64,000 nucleotides of DNA from an uncultured Lachnospiraceae bacterium (GTDB lineage Bacteria; Bacillota; Clostridia; Lachnospirales; Lachnospiraceae): assembly GCA_902796005.1 (NCBI GenBank), contig CADBNF010000092.1, forward strand, positions 1 through 64,000, given 5' to 3'. The notes under the pieces are model-generated. The model saw nothing but the letters and a program-made list of their open reading frames with translations. It was not told the origin of the DNA and did not search any database. Every line of letters begins with the position of its first letter. The stretch's first letter is position 1. Of this stretch, positions 1 to 10,439 are shown one piece after another. The position numbers and the translations under genes were made by a program.

Positions 1-40
1 CGGAAACAGAGGTTTTACTCCGGGCATAGATGCTTATTAA
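1..40 (+). CDS. C-terminal end of an unidentified plus-strand gene (partial)
   Basis: Frame 2 reads GNRGFTPGIDAY and then stops at 38-40, ten bases before a strong plus-strand terminator. That spacing is typical of a gene end. Twelve residues are too few to identify a product, and a second frame stops at 27-29, so the frame is inferred from the terminator position only. Confidence 0.35.
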   Translation, partial: GNRGFTPGIDAY

Positions 41-49
41 GAAAGAATG

Positions 50-86
50 GAGATCCTGATGAAGCAGATCGGGATCTCTGTTTTTC
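50..86 (+). terminator. Intrinsic terminator, plus strand
   Basis: An 11-bp stem (50-60 with 68-78, one G-T pair) and a 7-nt loop are followed by TGTTTTT. It closes the transcription unit entering from the left edge. Confidence 0.7.
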
Positions 87-408
87 TGTCTGAAAACAGA
101 AGACCGTTTTCATAAATGATCCGTAAAAAGTTCGTCTGAAAAAAGACGGCCTGAATTGGCCGCCTGTCAATGTTGCGGATTTGCTGCAGATGGAAAATAC
201 CCCTCTCCTCCCCGCAGATCCTCTTTGAAAGCAATTGCGGCCTGCTAAGCGATGATAGCATAGCAATATGGAAATTCCTGTTCTTTATTCCGGAAACGGC
301 AGAGGATGCAGAGCCGGCATTCCATGATCTCATATCCCGGTTCGCTTATATGAAAAACGATCCCAACTGCAGAACAAGTATTGTAACCAGTGATGAGGAT
401 TTTCGATC
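87..408. other. Gene-poor stretch with one minus-strand terminator
   Basis: I see no convincing coding region here: the short open frames have no ribosome site and no recognisable protein. The only clear element is a minus-strand terminator at 139-164. Its stem is 145-151 with 158-164, followed on the minus strand by TTTTTT. It lies downstream of the separate tRNA-Pro terminator (409-438), so a short non-coding minus transcript between them is possible but unproven. Confidence 0.4.
139..164 (-). terminator. Intrinsic terminator, minus strand
   Basis: A 7-bp GC-rich stem with one wobble pair and a 6-nt loop is followed by six T on the minus strand. No coding gene on the minus strand ends just before it. 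Confidence 0.5.
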
Positions 409-438
409 AAAAAAAGGAACCGCTTTCAGCGATTCCTT
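409..438 (-). terminator. Terminator of tRNA-Pro
   Basis: On the minus strand a 10-bp stem (438-429 with 423-414, one wobble) and a 5-nt loop lead into seven T, a few bases after the tRNA 3' end. Confidence 0.75.
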
Positions 439-445
439 ATTTTGA

Positions 446-519
446 TCGAAGCGACAGGATTTGAACCTGCGACCTCTGCGTCCCGAACGCAGCGCTCTAC
501 CAAACTGAGCCACGCTTCG
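446..519 (-). tRNA. tRNA-Pro (anticodon CGG)
   Basis: A full cloverleaf folds on the minus strand. The acceptor stem is CGAAGCG with CGCTTCG, the D arm is GCTC/GAGC, the anticodon stem is CTGCG/CGCAG with loop TTCGGGA giving anticodon CGG, and the T arm carries the TTCAAAT loop. The discriminator is A, as expected for bacterial tRNA-Pro. No CCA follows, so the end must be added by a CCA-adding enzyme. It has a consensus promoter and its own terminator. Confidence 0.93.
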
Positions 520-541
520 TCTGCTGTTTCCAGCAAATGAT

Positions 542-570
542 ATTATAGAAAAACGATATCGATTTGTCAA
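542..570 (-). promoter_or_regulatory. Consensus sigma-A promoter of tRNA-Pro
   Basis: TTGACA (570-565), a 17-bp spacer and TATAAT (547-542), all exact consensus, lie 22 bases upstream of the tRNA. Confidence 0.9.
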
Positions 571-599
571 CAAAAATCGTTCGGTTTCACAGTTTTTCT

Positions 600-1724
600 T
601 TATATCCCGCTGTCCAGACTGAAATTCAGCAGATAGTCGCAGTTTCTCTCCACGATTTCCAGAACAAAAATATCCGGTGCGGCCTCCTCCAGCACTTCCG
701 GGCTGTAGCTTTCACAATGCACAAAGGTTGTTTCCGCAAACTGGGCGCCAAGATATGACTCCATGGCTGTCCCGAAGGAATCCCGGCAGACAAATAGTTT
801 TCTTTCATCAGGCCCATTCGAAAGGAATCGGGTAATCCTGGTTGTTTCATCATATTTGGCGTAGGTAATATTCGCTTCTCCCCATCCGGATACCTTATAT
901 TCAGAATCCTCCTTTTTTAAAGCGGGAAGATTCAGAAAATCTGCCAGATCGCCTACCCCTTCCTTCAGCGTATTCTCCCGGGCAATGTCCAGCCGGGACA
1001 CCTCAGGCATTTCCACGCCCAGTTCCCACAGCAGCAGGGATGCCCCGACATAGCCGCCGATTTCATTCCAGTGAGTATCCGCTTTGTAATACAGATTATC
1101 ATGCAGCTTTTCTTTCGCCCTCATCAGTACATTTTCAGCATAGGCAACCCGCAGGTCTGTATGTGTACGCAGGTATTCCACCACCTGCCGGACGCCGTAT
1201 TCCTTTGCCGGAGAACCATAAACTGCAGGCATATTTTCCGCATAAACCCGCTCTTTGTTCGGGGCGATAAACAGGACAAACTCTCTTCCGCGGCTTTCCA
1301 GCTGTGCTTTTATCGACATCAGATTATCCGCTATCGCCTTCAGCTGATCCTCAGTATATAAATCCTCCCCGCGATAGCTGGCTATCGGATTGCGGCTTTC
1401 CGACGGATTATAAAACAGCCATCCCTCCTCCCCTATAATCACCCGTTCGTCAGAAGATACCCTGAACAGACTGTAATCCAGTTGGGAATTCAGCCGCACA
1501 AGCTGATTCCGGAATGGAAGCCTATCATTAAAAAACATTTCAAAGGCACTGCTCCAACCGGTATATCCGGTCTCTGTAACAGAAGGAAATTTCGCCAGCT
1601 CACGTTTTTCCAGACTTGTATTATCTGTAAACCTGCCGACTAATCCCCAGACGGGCCACACCAGACAGATAATCAGAATAAGCGCGGCCAGAAGAATGCC
1701 CTTTGATACTTTTCTCTTCTTCAT
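600..1724 (-). CDS. AlgJ/DHHW-type SGNH-like acetylation protein
   Basis: The product is 374 residues: a basic N-terminus, one membrane segment (about residues 9-28), then an extracytoplasmic domain. It contains DTHW (about residue 210) and a downstream CRDSFG motif, the Asp-His and Ser signatures of AlgJ/AlgX/DHHW proteins. In that family the protein works with an MBOAT O-acyltransferase to acetylate an extracellular polysaccharide. The ATG at 1724 is chosen over upstream starts because GGGGGGAAG precedes it by 4 bases. It lies 16 bases after the MBOAT gene in one operon. The sugar acceptor cannot be read from sequence. Confidence 0.8.
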   Translation of the reverse strand: MKKRKVSKGILLAALILIICLVWPVWGLVGRFTDNTSLEKRELAKFPSVTETGYTGWSSAFEMFFNDRLPFRNQLVRLNSQLDYSLFRVSSDERVIIGEEGWLFYNPSESRNPIASYRGEDLYTEDQLKAIADNLMSIKAQLESRGREFVLFIAPNKERVYAENMPAVYGSPAKEYGVRQVVEYLRTHTDLRVAYAENVLMRAKEKLHDNLYYKADTHWNEIGGYVGASLLLWELGVEMPEVSRLDIARENTLKEGVGDLADFLNLPALKKEDSEYKVSGWGEANITYAKYDETTRITRFLSNGPDERKLFVCRDSFGTAMESYLGAQFAETTFVHCESYSPEVLEEAAPDIFVLEIVERNCDYLLNFSLDSGI

Positions 1725-1740
1725 ATTCTTCCCCCCGGCG

Positions 1741-3135
1741 TTAAAACTGAAAATAAATAAACGGATTATAGGTATTGCTGGCAACGGAAGCCAGGCACAG
1801 CACCAGGACCGCCACCAGGAAAAGGGCTTCGGGCACGGAGCTCTTCCAGGCCTTGCGCAGCTTTGCCGGAACGATTGCCTGGAATATTCCGCAGCCTGCC
1901 GCCGCCAGGATAAGCACAACAACGGTTTTGCTGTCGATAAACCGTCCCAGGGGGACAGAATACCCGGTATACATCCAGGGAAGCAGCATCCGCTTGATAA
2001 AGATCGCCGATCCCCGCAGCCATTCCATACGGAAAATCACCCAGCCGAAATTGGCCGCCAGGAAGGTGTATATCCAGCCGAAGAGCCGGTGCCTGTCCAG
2101 GAATTTCGCAAAGCCCAGCCTCTCGATGATGGACAGGATACCGTGGTACAGTCCCCAGACGATAAAGCTCACATTCGCCCCGTGCCACAGTCCGGTCAGG
2201 AAGAAGACAATGAACAGGTTCACATAGGTGCGGACCTTTCCCTTACGGTTGCCGCCCAGGGGGATATACAGGTATTCCCGGAACCAGGAACCCAGGGAAA
2301 TATGCCATCTTCTCCAGAATTCCTGGATGGACCCGGACATATAGGGATGGTCAAAGTTTTCCAGGATGGTGAACCCGAACATTTTCCCCAGGCCGATGGC
2401 CATGTCCGAATAACCGGAAAAGTCGTAATAAATCTGGAAGGTATACAGAAGGGAGGCTATCCAGGCCAGGGAACCGGGTATGCCGGTCACATCCAGGCCG
2501 AAGAGCTTGTCCGCGCAGGCCCCCAGGACATTGGCGATGAGCACCTTTTTCCCCAGGCCGTAGATAAACCGCCGGAAACCGATGGCCACCTTGTCGGAGG
2601 TAATCTTCCGCTTCGCAATCTGGCGGCTGATGTCCCGGTATTTGACGATGGGTCCGGCAATCAGCTGGGGGAAGAAGGAAATATACAGGGCGGTATTCAC
2701 CAGCTTCGGACAGGTCTTCTCCTCGCCCCTGTAGACATCAATGACAAAGGAGAGGGCCTGGAAGGTGAAAAAGGAAATTCCGATGGGAAGCGCAATCTGG
2801 GGTACCGGAAAAAGCTCCCGTCCCGCTGCCCGGTTCAGGATGGAGACAAGGAAGCCCGCGTATTTGTAATATCCCAGGATGCCCAGGTTCACAACAATGC
2901 CGATGATAAGGAACAGCTTTTTCTTTTTCGGGTGCAGGAATATTCCCCTCGCTGCAGCCCAGTTCACCACGATGGAGAGAATCATGACCAGCACAAGCAG
3001 CGGCTCTCCCCAGGCATAGAAAAACAGACTGGCCGCAAGAAGGAACAGATTGGAAACTCTGTTATTCAGAAAAAGATTGACAACAAAGACCACCGGCAGG
3101 AACAGCCAGAGGAATATTGCAGAGGAAAATACCAT
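1741..3135 (-). CDS. MBOAT family O-acyltransferase (AlgI/DltB-like)
   Basis: The product is 464 residues with about ten membrane segments. It has the MBOAT core: the ENFDHPYMS and QEFWRRWHISLGSW stretch and the catalytic-type histidine in GLWHGAN. AlgI-like proteins pass acyl groups across the membrane to a cell-surface polymer. The start at 3135 follows GGGGGC; the frame stays open further upstream, but that part overlaps the divergent hisA region and is not membrane-like. It is cotranscribed with the DHHW protein downstream, which supports polysaccharide O-acetylation rather than teichoic acid D-alanylation, since no dlt genes are near. Confidence 0.88.
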   Translation of the reverse strand: MVFSSAIFLWLFLPVVFVVNLFLNNRVSNLFLLAASLFFYAWGEPLLVLVMILSIVVNWAAARGIFLHPKKKKLFLIIGIVVNLGILGYYKYAGFLVSILNRAAGRELFPVPQIALPIGISFFTFQALSFVIDVYRGEEKTCPKLVNTALYISFFPQLIAGPIVKYRDISRQIAKRKITSDKVAIGFRRFIYGLGKKVLIANVLGACADKLFGLDVTGIPGSLAWIASLLYTFQIYYDFSGYSDMAIGLGKMFGFTILENFDHPYMSGSIQEFWRRWHISLGSWFREYLYIPLGGNRKGKVRTYVNLFIVFFLTGLWHGANVSFIVWGLYHGILSIIERLGFAKFLDRHRLFGWIYTFLAANFGWVIFRMEWLRGSAIFIKRMLLPWMYTGYSVPLGRFIDSKTVVVLILAAAGCGIFQAIVPAKLRKAWKSSVPEALFLVAVLVLCLASVASNTYNPFIYFQF

Positions 3136-3193
3136 ATTTTGCCCCCGAATTTCAGTTTTTACAGTCTCCCGGCCCGCAGGCGTGTGATTTTTA

Positions 3194-3223
3194 TTGGACG
3201 GCAGGCGTATTCTGTCGTATAAT
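3194..3223 (+). promoter_or_regulatory. Promoter of hisA
   Basis: TTGGAC (3194-3199), an 18-bp spacer and TATAAT (3218-3223) lie about 40 bases before the hisA start. Confidence 0.65.
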
Positions 3224-3261
3224 GCATGCAAACACAACAGCTCTGCAGCAAGGAGGATTCT

Positions 3262-4041
3262 ATGAGATTTCGTCCGTGTATCGATATTCACAACGGAAAG
3301 GTAAAACAGATTGTGGGCGACAGCCTGCGGGACGAGGAAAACACCGCCACCGAGAATTTTGTGTCCGTCTCCGACGCGGCGCACTATGCGCTGCTGTACG
3401 AAACCCTCGGTCTTAAGGGCGGCCATGTCATCATGCTGAACCCCGCTTCCTCCCCCTATTACGCGGATACGAAGGCGCAGGCCCTTTCTGCCCTGAATGC
3501 CTGGCCCGGCGGCATGCAGGTGGGCGGCGGCATCAACGATGAAAACGCGGCGGAATTTCTGGACGCCGGCGCTTCCCATGTCATTGTTACCTCCTATGTG
3601 TTCCACGACGGTGAGCTTTCCCTGGAAAACCTGAACCGCCTGGTTATGGCAGTGGGCAAGGAACACCTGGTGCTGGACTTAAGCTGCCGCAAAAAGGACG
3701 ACAAATACTATATCGTCACCGACCGTTGGCAGAAATTCACCAAAATCACCCTGGACATGGAGGTCCTGGAGGTGCTCTCCGCCTTCTGTGATGAATTTCT
3801 CATCCACGCTGCGGATATTGAGGGAAAGCAGACCGGCATGGAAACGGAGGTCGTCCGTATTCTCTCCCGGATGGAGGGCTTCCCCATCACCTACGCCGGC
3901 GGCATCAACAATTATGATGAGCTGCGCCGGCTGAAAACCATCGGCGAAAACCGGCTTGATGTCACCATCGGAAGCGCCCTGAAGCTCTTCGGCGGTCACA
4001 TGGAGCTGGATACCATTCTGGATATCTGCGAAAACGAGTGA
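3262..4041 (+). CDS. hisA: Eukaryotic-type phosphoribosylformimino-AICAR-phosphate isomerase (HisA)
   Basis: The 259-residue product is a (beta/alpha)8-barrel isomerase of histidine biosynthesis, converting ProFAR to PRFAR. It resembles fungal HIS6 more than ordinary bacterial HisA: CIDIHNGKVKQIVG at the N-terminus, VGGGIND, VIVTSYVF, VLDLSCRKKDDKYYIV, EFLIHAADIEG, YAGGINN and a C-terminal GSALKLFGG are in the yeast order and wording. The start at 3262 has AAGGAGGA at 3250-3257. It is alone, with no other his gene beside it. It converges with the next gene, the stop codons being 5 bases apart inside a 7-bp hairpin (4040-4058). Confidence 0.88.
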   Translation: MRFRPCIDIHNGKVKQIVGDSLRDEENTATENFVSVSDAAHYALLYETLGLKGGHVIMLNPASSPYYADTKAQALSALNAWPGGMQVGGGINDENAAEFLDAGASHVIVTSYVFHDGELSLENLNRLVMAVGKEHLVLDLSCRKKDDKYYIVTDRWQKFTKITLDMEVLEVLSAFCDEFLIHAADIEGKQTGMETEVVRILSRMEGFPITYAGGINNYDELRRLKTIGENRLDVTIGSALKLFGGHMELDTILDICENE

Positions 4042-4046
4042 CCGCT

Positions 4047-5492
4047 TCAGGAGCGGTCCTCCGCGCCGGACCATTTCGCGCCGGTAAAGGGTATCCCGAG
4101 CATATTCAGCAGCATTTCTTCCCGGGACTGGCAGGTGAACAGAATCACCTGCTTTTTTTCTTCCGAAAGGAAAAGCAGGGTGTTGGCCAGCCGGACGTCA
4201 TCGTAGCTGACAAAGGCGTCGTCCAGGATGAGAGGCATTTCCTCCGCAGGGGACAGAGCCTCCCAGGCCGCCATCCGCAATGCAAAATCCATCTGGTTGC
4301 GGGTACCGGTACTGCACTGCCAGGCCGGCACGGTCTTCCCGTAGCGGTACAGGGTGAATTCCAGGCTCTCGTCCAGGATCACCGTTGCCTCTGAATCGCC
4401 GGAAATCCGGCGGAAGATTTCTCCCGTCCGTTCTTTCAGCATCTCCGCAGCCGCCCGCTTCTGTTCGTTTCCCAGCTCCTCGATAAGCTGAAAAGCCTTT
4501 CTTATGCCGGCAAGCCTCGTTCTCTGTTCCGCAAGAAGCTTTTCCGAAGGCCCCGGCGTATTAAGCCTGGCCCGCAGCTCCTCCGCCTGCCTGTTTCTTT
4601 CTCCGATATCCGCCCGCAGCTTTTCCTGGGCCAGCTCTGCCTGCCGTCTCCCGGCAATTTCCCGGGAAATCACCGCAATGCCTCCGGCCAGGAGGCACAC
4701 CGCCGCGGCCAGAAGCACCGGCATGTATTTTCCCTGAAATACGAGTCCCAGGACAAGGGCTGCCGCGCCGCCAAGCAGAAGCAGTATGGCCGGCAGCAGG
4801 GTTTTCCGTTTTTCCCTGGCGGCCGCCTTAAGCTGCCGCAGCTGCTTTTTCAGCTGTTTTGTTTCTTCGTTCAGGTACTCACCGCGGTGAACAAGCTTCT
4901 GCCGTTCCTCACGGATGAGGGCTTCGGTTCCTGCGGCTTCCGTCTCTGCAGCCTTCCGCTTCTCCTTCAGGACGGAAAGGGCGCCGGACACCTCGTCTGC
5001 CGCCTCCTCCTCCAGGGAACGGATAAGGCTTTCCCGAAACTGGGTCACATCCTTGCGCCGCATGTTCAGGGAGTCGGAGGAAAGACGCAGGGTCTCCTCA
5101 AAGGTTTCGGCGGAAACATCCCCCAGAAGCGCGGACAGGTCTCCGCCCGCCGGATCCAGCAGCTCCGGCTGGGACACGCACACCAGGGAATCCCGCTGCC
5201 CGCCGGAGGAAAAATCCCGGGTCAGGCGGAAGGTTTTCCCGCCGGCCTCAAAGGTCATCTCACCGTAGTAGCCAAGGGAAGAATCCTTAGGTGCGTACCG
5301 GGTATATTCGTCGGTCTTTGCCCCACGGCCCTTCAGCCTTTCCAGGCCGAACAGCATGCCCTTGATAAAGCCGGCCGCCGTGGATTTGCCGCTCTCATTT
5401 TCCCCGTAGATTACATTTATGCCGTTTTCCAGGCGGATCCGCTCTCCTGCCAGGCTGCCGAAGCCGCCGATGCCGATTTCCCTGATAATCAC
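4047..5492 (-). CDS. Rad50/YhaN-like ATPase with a membrane hairpin
   Basis: The 481-residue product has Walker A GENESGKST (residues 30-38), a coiled-coil middle broken by two adjacent membrane segments (about 231-252 and 256-276), an ABC-like signature TGTRNQMDFALRMA and Walker B LILDDAF. This fits the Firmicutes YhaN group, SMC/Rad50-type ATPases partnered with an SbcD-like nuclease. The start is GTG at 5492, one base after the upstream stop, with AAAGAGG about 7 bases before it. The downstream end meets hisA head-on. The membrane hairpin would tether the head domains to the membrane; its role is not known. Confidence 0.8.
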   Translation of the reverse strand: MIIREIGIGGFGSLAGERIRLENGINVIYGENESGKSTAAGFIKGMLFGLERLKGRGAKTDEYTRYAPKDSSLGYYGEMTFEAGGKTFRLTRDFSSGGQRDSLVCVSQPELLDPAGGDLSALLGDVSAETFEETLRLSSDSLNMRRKDVTQFRESLIRSLEEEAADEVSGALSVLKEKRKAAETEAAGTEALIREERQKLVHRGEYLNEETKQLKKQLRQLKAAAREKRKTLLPAILLLLGGAAALVLGLVFQGKYMPVLLAAAVCLLAGGIAVISREIAGRRQAELAQEKLRADIGERNRQAEELRARLNTPGPSEKLLAEQRTRLAGIRKAFQLIEELGNEQKRAAAEMLKERTGEIFRRISGDSEATVILDESLEFTLYRYGKTVPAWQCSTGTRNQMDFALRMAAWEALSPAEEMPLILDDAFVSYDDVRLANTLLFLSEEKKQVILFTCQSREEMLLNMLGIPFTGAKWSGAEDRS

Positions 5493-5493
5493 T

Positions 5494-6555
5494 TCAGTGC
5501 CTCTTTTCCGCTGCCGCAAGAAGGGCGGCGATGCCTTCCTTCAGGGCAATCTCCCCTTCCGGTCCGGGCAGCTTTCGCGCCGCATGGATAAACCTGTCCA
5601 GGATGCCGCCGGGATTCTGTCTGCACAGCTTCTCCAGATAATCGGCGGACAGGGTCTCGTCGCGGATCTCCAGTATATTTGCCGCTTCCGCCAGGTCCTC
5701 CGGCCGCAGGGGAAAGCCGCAGGCATGATCGCCGGTCAGGCGAAGGGTGTAAATATTGTCCGGTCCCAGGGCCTGCGCCTCTTCCCGTACCAGCTCCTGC
5801 AGGGTATACAGGCTGCAGTTTTCGGGAACCTCCAGGGTCATTTCCCCGTAAACCGCCTCGGAAAACGGTACAAAACGGATATCGCAGGGCCTGTCCTTCT
5901 CCAGGGTGCACAGAAGATAGCCCCTCGGGCCCGTCTCCGTCCTGTCCAGGGGTTCCAGGCTGCCCGGCCAGGCCGCCAGATGGGGAAGAAGGATGCCCGG
6001 CCTGTGAATATGGCCCAGGGCAATATAGTCAAAGCCCGCACCCCGAAGCTCTTCCCTGTCCACCGGGCTGTGGCGCTCGTCTCCGCCGTGCAGCAGAAGG
6101 ATATGGAAGGTTTCCGGTCCTTCTGCCCTGGCCCCGGCATAGAGGTTGTGATCTGCCGTCAGGCTGTGGTAGCTCAGGCCGTAGAGACGGCAGTCCTTTT
6201 CCGGTACCGGGATACTGGTCAGCCGCTCTTCCCAGAAGCCGATCACATTTTCCGCAAAGGGAAAGGAGGGATACAGGGAATTCTCCCGGATGCAGTCATG
6301 GTTGCCCGCGCAGAGGGCCACAATTGTGTCCGGAATGCGGGAAAACTGGGCATTTACCTCCTGCAGCTCCGCAAGGGAGGGCTGCCCGTGAAACAGATCC
6401 CCGGCGATAAGAAGAAGGTCCGGACGGATTTTTTCTGCTTCATCAATAAGCCGGACAAAGGTCCGCTTAAGGGCAGCTTTTCTCGTCGGCCCCCAGGGAT
6501 AGGCTCTGTCCGGCGCCGCCCCCAGATGGAGGTCGGCCGTATGCATGACAATCAT
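5494..6555 (-). CDS. SbcD/YhaO-like metallophosphoesterase (DNA nuclease)
   Basis: The 353-residue product begins with the calcineurin-like motifs TADLHLG, IAGDLFHG and GNHDC, followed by LLLHGG and ALGHIH. This is the metal-binding series of Mre11/SbcD nucleases. It sits directly before the Rad50-like ATPase gene (1-base gap), so the two should form an SbcCD/YhaON-type complex that processes DNA ends. The start at 6555 immediately follows the asnS stop and has no obvious ribosome site, so it is probably read by translational coupling. An ATG three codons later is an alternative. Confidence 0.85.
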   Translation of the reverse strand: MIVMHTADLHLGAAPDRAYPWGPTRKAALKRTFVRLIDEAEKIRPDLLLIAGDLFHGQPSLAELQEVNAQFSRIPDTIVALCAGNHDCIRENSLYPSFPFAENVIGFWEERLTSIPVPEKDCRLYGLSYHSLTADHNLYAGARAEGPETFHILLLHGGDERHSPVDREELRGAGFDYIALGHIHRPGILLPHLAAWPGSLEPLDRTETGPRGYLLCTLEKDRPCDIRFVPFSEAVYGEMTLEVPENCSLYTLQELVREEAQALGPDNIYTLRLTGDHACGFPLRPEDLAEAANILEIRDETLSADYLEKLCRQNPGGILDRFIHAARKLPGPEGEIALKEGIAALLAAAEKRH

Positions 6556-7950
<1,395 letters not shown>

Positions 7951-7997
7951 CTGTTTGTACTCCCTTCCGCAGCATTTCTTATGCTGCTCTCTCTGAT

Positions 7998-10439
7998 TTA
8001 TTTTTCGTGATAACTGATAAATACGTTGTTCATTCTGGTAAAATGCTCTTCCGCATCCTCAATGGCCACGGCCTTAAGCTCGCCGGACCAGGGATCGCAG
8101 AACCAGATATTGTACTGGTCATAGCCCATGATCAGGATATCCTCTCCCGCATTCCACCGGCCGACCACGGCATAGCCGCTGCTCAGCTGGTAGCGGATGC
8201 TGGAAAGGGAGCAGCCGCTTAAATTGCGGACGTTATACCCGTCGCCTATGGCGGCGGCCACCGAAGCCTCGGTTGTCTGGGCCGTGACAAGGGCCTCCGG
8301 TACGGAGGAGAAGTCCAGCTTCACCGCTGTTTTCACATTGCCCCTCTCCCAGACATACTGCTGCCTGCCGTCCAGCACGACGCCCACATTTTCGTCTGCC
8401 GACGCAATGGCCTCATTCAGCCGCGCGGTAACCAGCAGGAGCCCGCCTTTGGCATAGACGTAATAATAATCCCCGGACAGGCGGTCTGCATCGATGACGG
8501 CCTCCGGCACGGATTCCGCGGCCGCATACCGGGAATACAGGGCCAGGAGGTTCGAGGTCTTGCCGGCGGTATTGAAGGTCAGCAGCGCCTGGGTGCCCTT
8601 TTCCTCTGTCTGGGTAAAGGCCAGGGATACATTGTTCACCGTCTTCGGCGCATAGTAGACCACCTGGTCGTCCTCTGCCCGCTCAACGCCGGTCTCCGAC
8701 TTCACCGCCCTTTTCAGCAGAAGGACGTCTTCATTCCGGTCGATGTCCGTCACATAGATGCCGTTCCGGTAATATTCCATTTTCACATTGCCGTCAAAGT
8801 CCGCAATGCAGACCTTGCTCATCAGGAAAACCGGATTGCCGGCGGCATCGGTATAGCTGTTGCTGAAATAGGCCAGGCCGAAAAGGGCATCCTCGCCGGA
8901 AAAGCCCAGGTTCCGGATATTCATATCCTGGGGCGCGGAAATCTCCGAGGTGGCGCCGTTTTCCAGGTTCAGCAGCCGGATATGGCTTGCATCGTCCATC
9001 CAGGACATAATCATGCCGGAATCGGATACCCGGAAGCTGTCCCAGTCCACCCGGTCCTCCAGCACGTCCACCGCCTGGGTTGCCGTATCGACGCGGTAGA
9101 TGGAATCTCCCAGGCACAGGAACAGCTGCCCGGCGGTGTTGACATGAGCCAGCCGCGCCATATTCTTCTCCTGGAAGGCAAAGCTGTCCGACAGGGGGAT
9201 GAACACCCGCTCCGTCGTGGTATTGTCCATGGCGTCGTAACGGTATACCGACAGACCCGGCTGCCCCTCGTGGACGCCGGTGGGCATGTAGCCGTAGACA
9301 ATGAAATCCGCGTTCCCGTTGTCATAGACGTTGGAAACCAGGATGTCCAGGGTCTGGCGCGTCTCCCTCAAGTCATAGGCGGTCCGGTCTGCCCGGAAGC
9401 TGAAGGCGCAGGTCACCTTGTTGGCCTTCCTGTCGTAGATCCACAGTTCCCGGTTGCGGACAAAGGCGGTGATATCCCCCGCTTCATTGGACCGGTACAC
9501 CGTCTCCCTGCCGGCAACGCCCAGGTTCAGGCCGTCACCGGAAAGCACGGGCAGTGCCCCGTCAAAGAAGGAATCGGTGGTCCGCTCAAAATCCAGCAGG
9601 ATCACCTGGTCCTGGGCTTTGCGCATCCGGTAAAACTCCGTGACGTACCAGTATTCCTCCCCGCTGCCCTCCGAAGCTGCCCGCAGGATGTATTCCAGGC
9701 CGATGCTTACGGTGGTTTCGTTGATTTCCAGAAGCTTCGGCTTCGGCGTCACGGCAAAGGAGGTGGTCAGGCTTCCCCAGGTCAGCATCTCCTCCGGGGA
9801 ATGGATATCCAGCTTATGGAAGCTTGCGGTAAGGCCGTCGGCATTGGGCTCCAGCTGGCCCTCCATCTGTTCGGTCAGCGCCTTGTCCACACAGCAGCCG
9901 CAGAACTGCATCGCATAGTCAAGATACCAGGAGAGGTTCTGCCCGCTGCGGGAAACCACCCGGGTCTGGTAATAGACCGGGCTGTCCCGGCCCACATCCA
10001 CCGCAAAGGAAAGGCCGTATTCCCTGGCCATAGCCACCGGCTGTTCCAGGTGAATGTCCCCTTCGGTCACGGTACCGTCACCGGCAAGCCGTTTCACCCG
10101 GCCCTCCTCCAGGACGCTGCCGTCGGACAGGGAGGTTACCGTATAGGTAATGCCCTTCACATTCATGCCGCAGTTGTACAGGCGGATCCTCAAATCCCTC
10201 TCCGGCGTAAGCAGGGTCAGGGTTTCACGGAAGGTATCGGCAAGCGGCATGCGCGTGTAGCCGTACATCGGATTGAATTCCGTCTCCCCGTTCAGCATAT
10301 AGAGGACGGGAAGGGAAGCTGCCTGCTGCCCCTTGGTATCGGTAAAATCGTGTTTTCTGTTAATAATGAGAGAAAAAACCGTCAGCGATGCCGCAAATAC
10401 CGCCAGCAAAAGCAGAAGTCTTTTCAGAAACCATTTCAT
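7998..10439 (-). CDS. Large membrane-anchored protein of unknown function
   Basis: The 813-residue protein starts with two lysine/arginine residues and one hydrophobic segment (about 7-26), then a long extracytoplasmic part. Residues about 320-600 contain recurring beta-strand blades with WIYDRKA, YRYDA, YRVDT and RLLNLENG stretches, like a beta-propeller. No lipobox or catalytic motif was recognised. Its start overlaps the stop of the RluA-like gene by 4 bases (ATGA), so translation is coupled. The function is not known; a surface-exposed binding or scaffold role is a guess. Confidence 0.7.
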   Translation of the reverse strand: MKWFLKRLLLLLAVFAASLTVFSLIINRKHDFTDTKGQQAASLPVLYMLNGETEFNPMYGYTRMPLADTFRETLTLLTPERDLRIRLYNCGMNVKGITYTVTSLSDGSVLEEGRVKRLAGDGTVTEGDIHLEQPVAMAREYGLSFAVDVGRDSPVYYQTRVVSRSGQNLSWYLDYAMQFCGCCVDKALTEQMEGQLEPNADGLTASFHKLDIHSPEEMLTWGSLTTSFAVTPKPKLLEINETTVSIGLEYILRAASEGSGEEYWYVTEFYRMRKAQDQVILLDFERTTDSFFDGALPVLSGDGLNLGVAGRETVYRSNEAGDITAFVRNRELWIYDRKANKVTCAFSFRADRTAYDLRETRQTLDILVSNVYDNGNADFIVYGYMPTGVHEGQPGLSVYRYDAMDNTTTERVFIPLSDSFAFQEKNMARLAHVNTAGQLFLCLGDSIYRVDTATQAVDVLEDRVDWDSFRVSDSGMIMSWMDDASHIRLLNLENGATSEISAPQDMNIRNLGFSGEDALFGLAYFSNSYTDAAGNPVFLMSKVCIADFDGNVKMEYYRNGIYVTDIDRNEDVLLLKRAVKSETGVERAEDDQVVYYAPKTVNNVSLAFTQTEEKGTQALLTFNTAGKTSNLLALYSRYAAAESVPEAVIDADRLSGDYYYVYAKGGLLLVTARLNEAIASADENVGVVLDGRQQYVWERGNVKTAVKLDFSSVPEALVTAQTTEASVAAAIGDGYNVRNLSGCSLSSIRYQLSSGYAVVGRWNAGEDILIMGYDQYNIWFCDPWSGELKAVAIEDAEEHFTRMNNVFISYHEK

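Noticed and set aside
170..445. 91-codon open frame on the plus strand before tRNA-Pro
   Set aside because: No ribosome site, no protein-like pattern, and it runs into the tRNA-Pro terminator and 3' flank.
1696..3222. 508-codon open frame antisense to the MBOAT gene
   Set aside because: It is a shadow of the real gene: Pro/Gln/Gly/His-rich with no family features, as are other long antisense frames over asnS, carB, dnaB and gdpP.
7951..7997. Possible T-box leader before asnS
   Set aside because: Only 47 bases separate the genes and no T-box or antiterminator pattern is present; a GGTGGTACCG-like stretch near 6670 is inside the asnS coding sequence.
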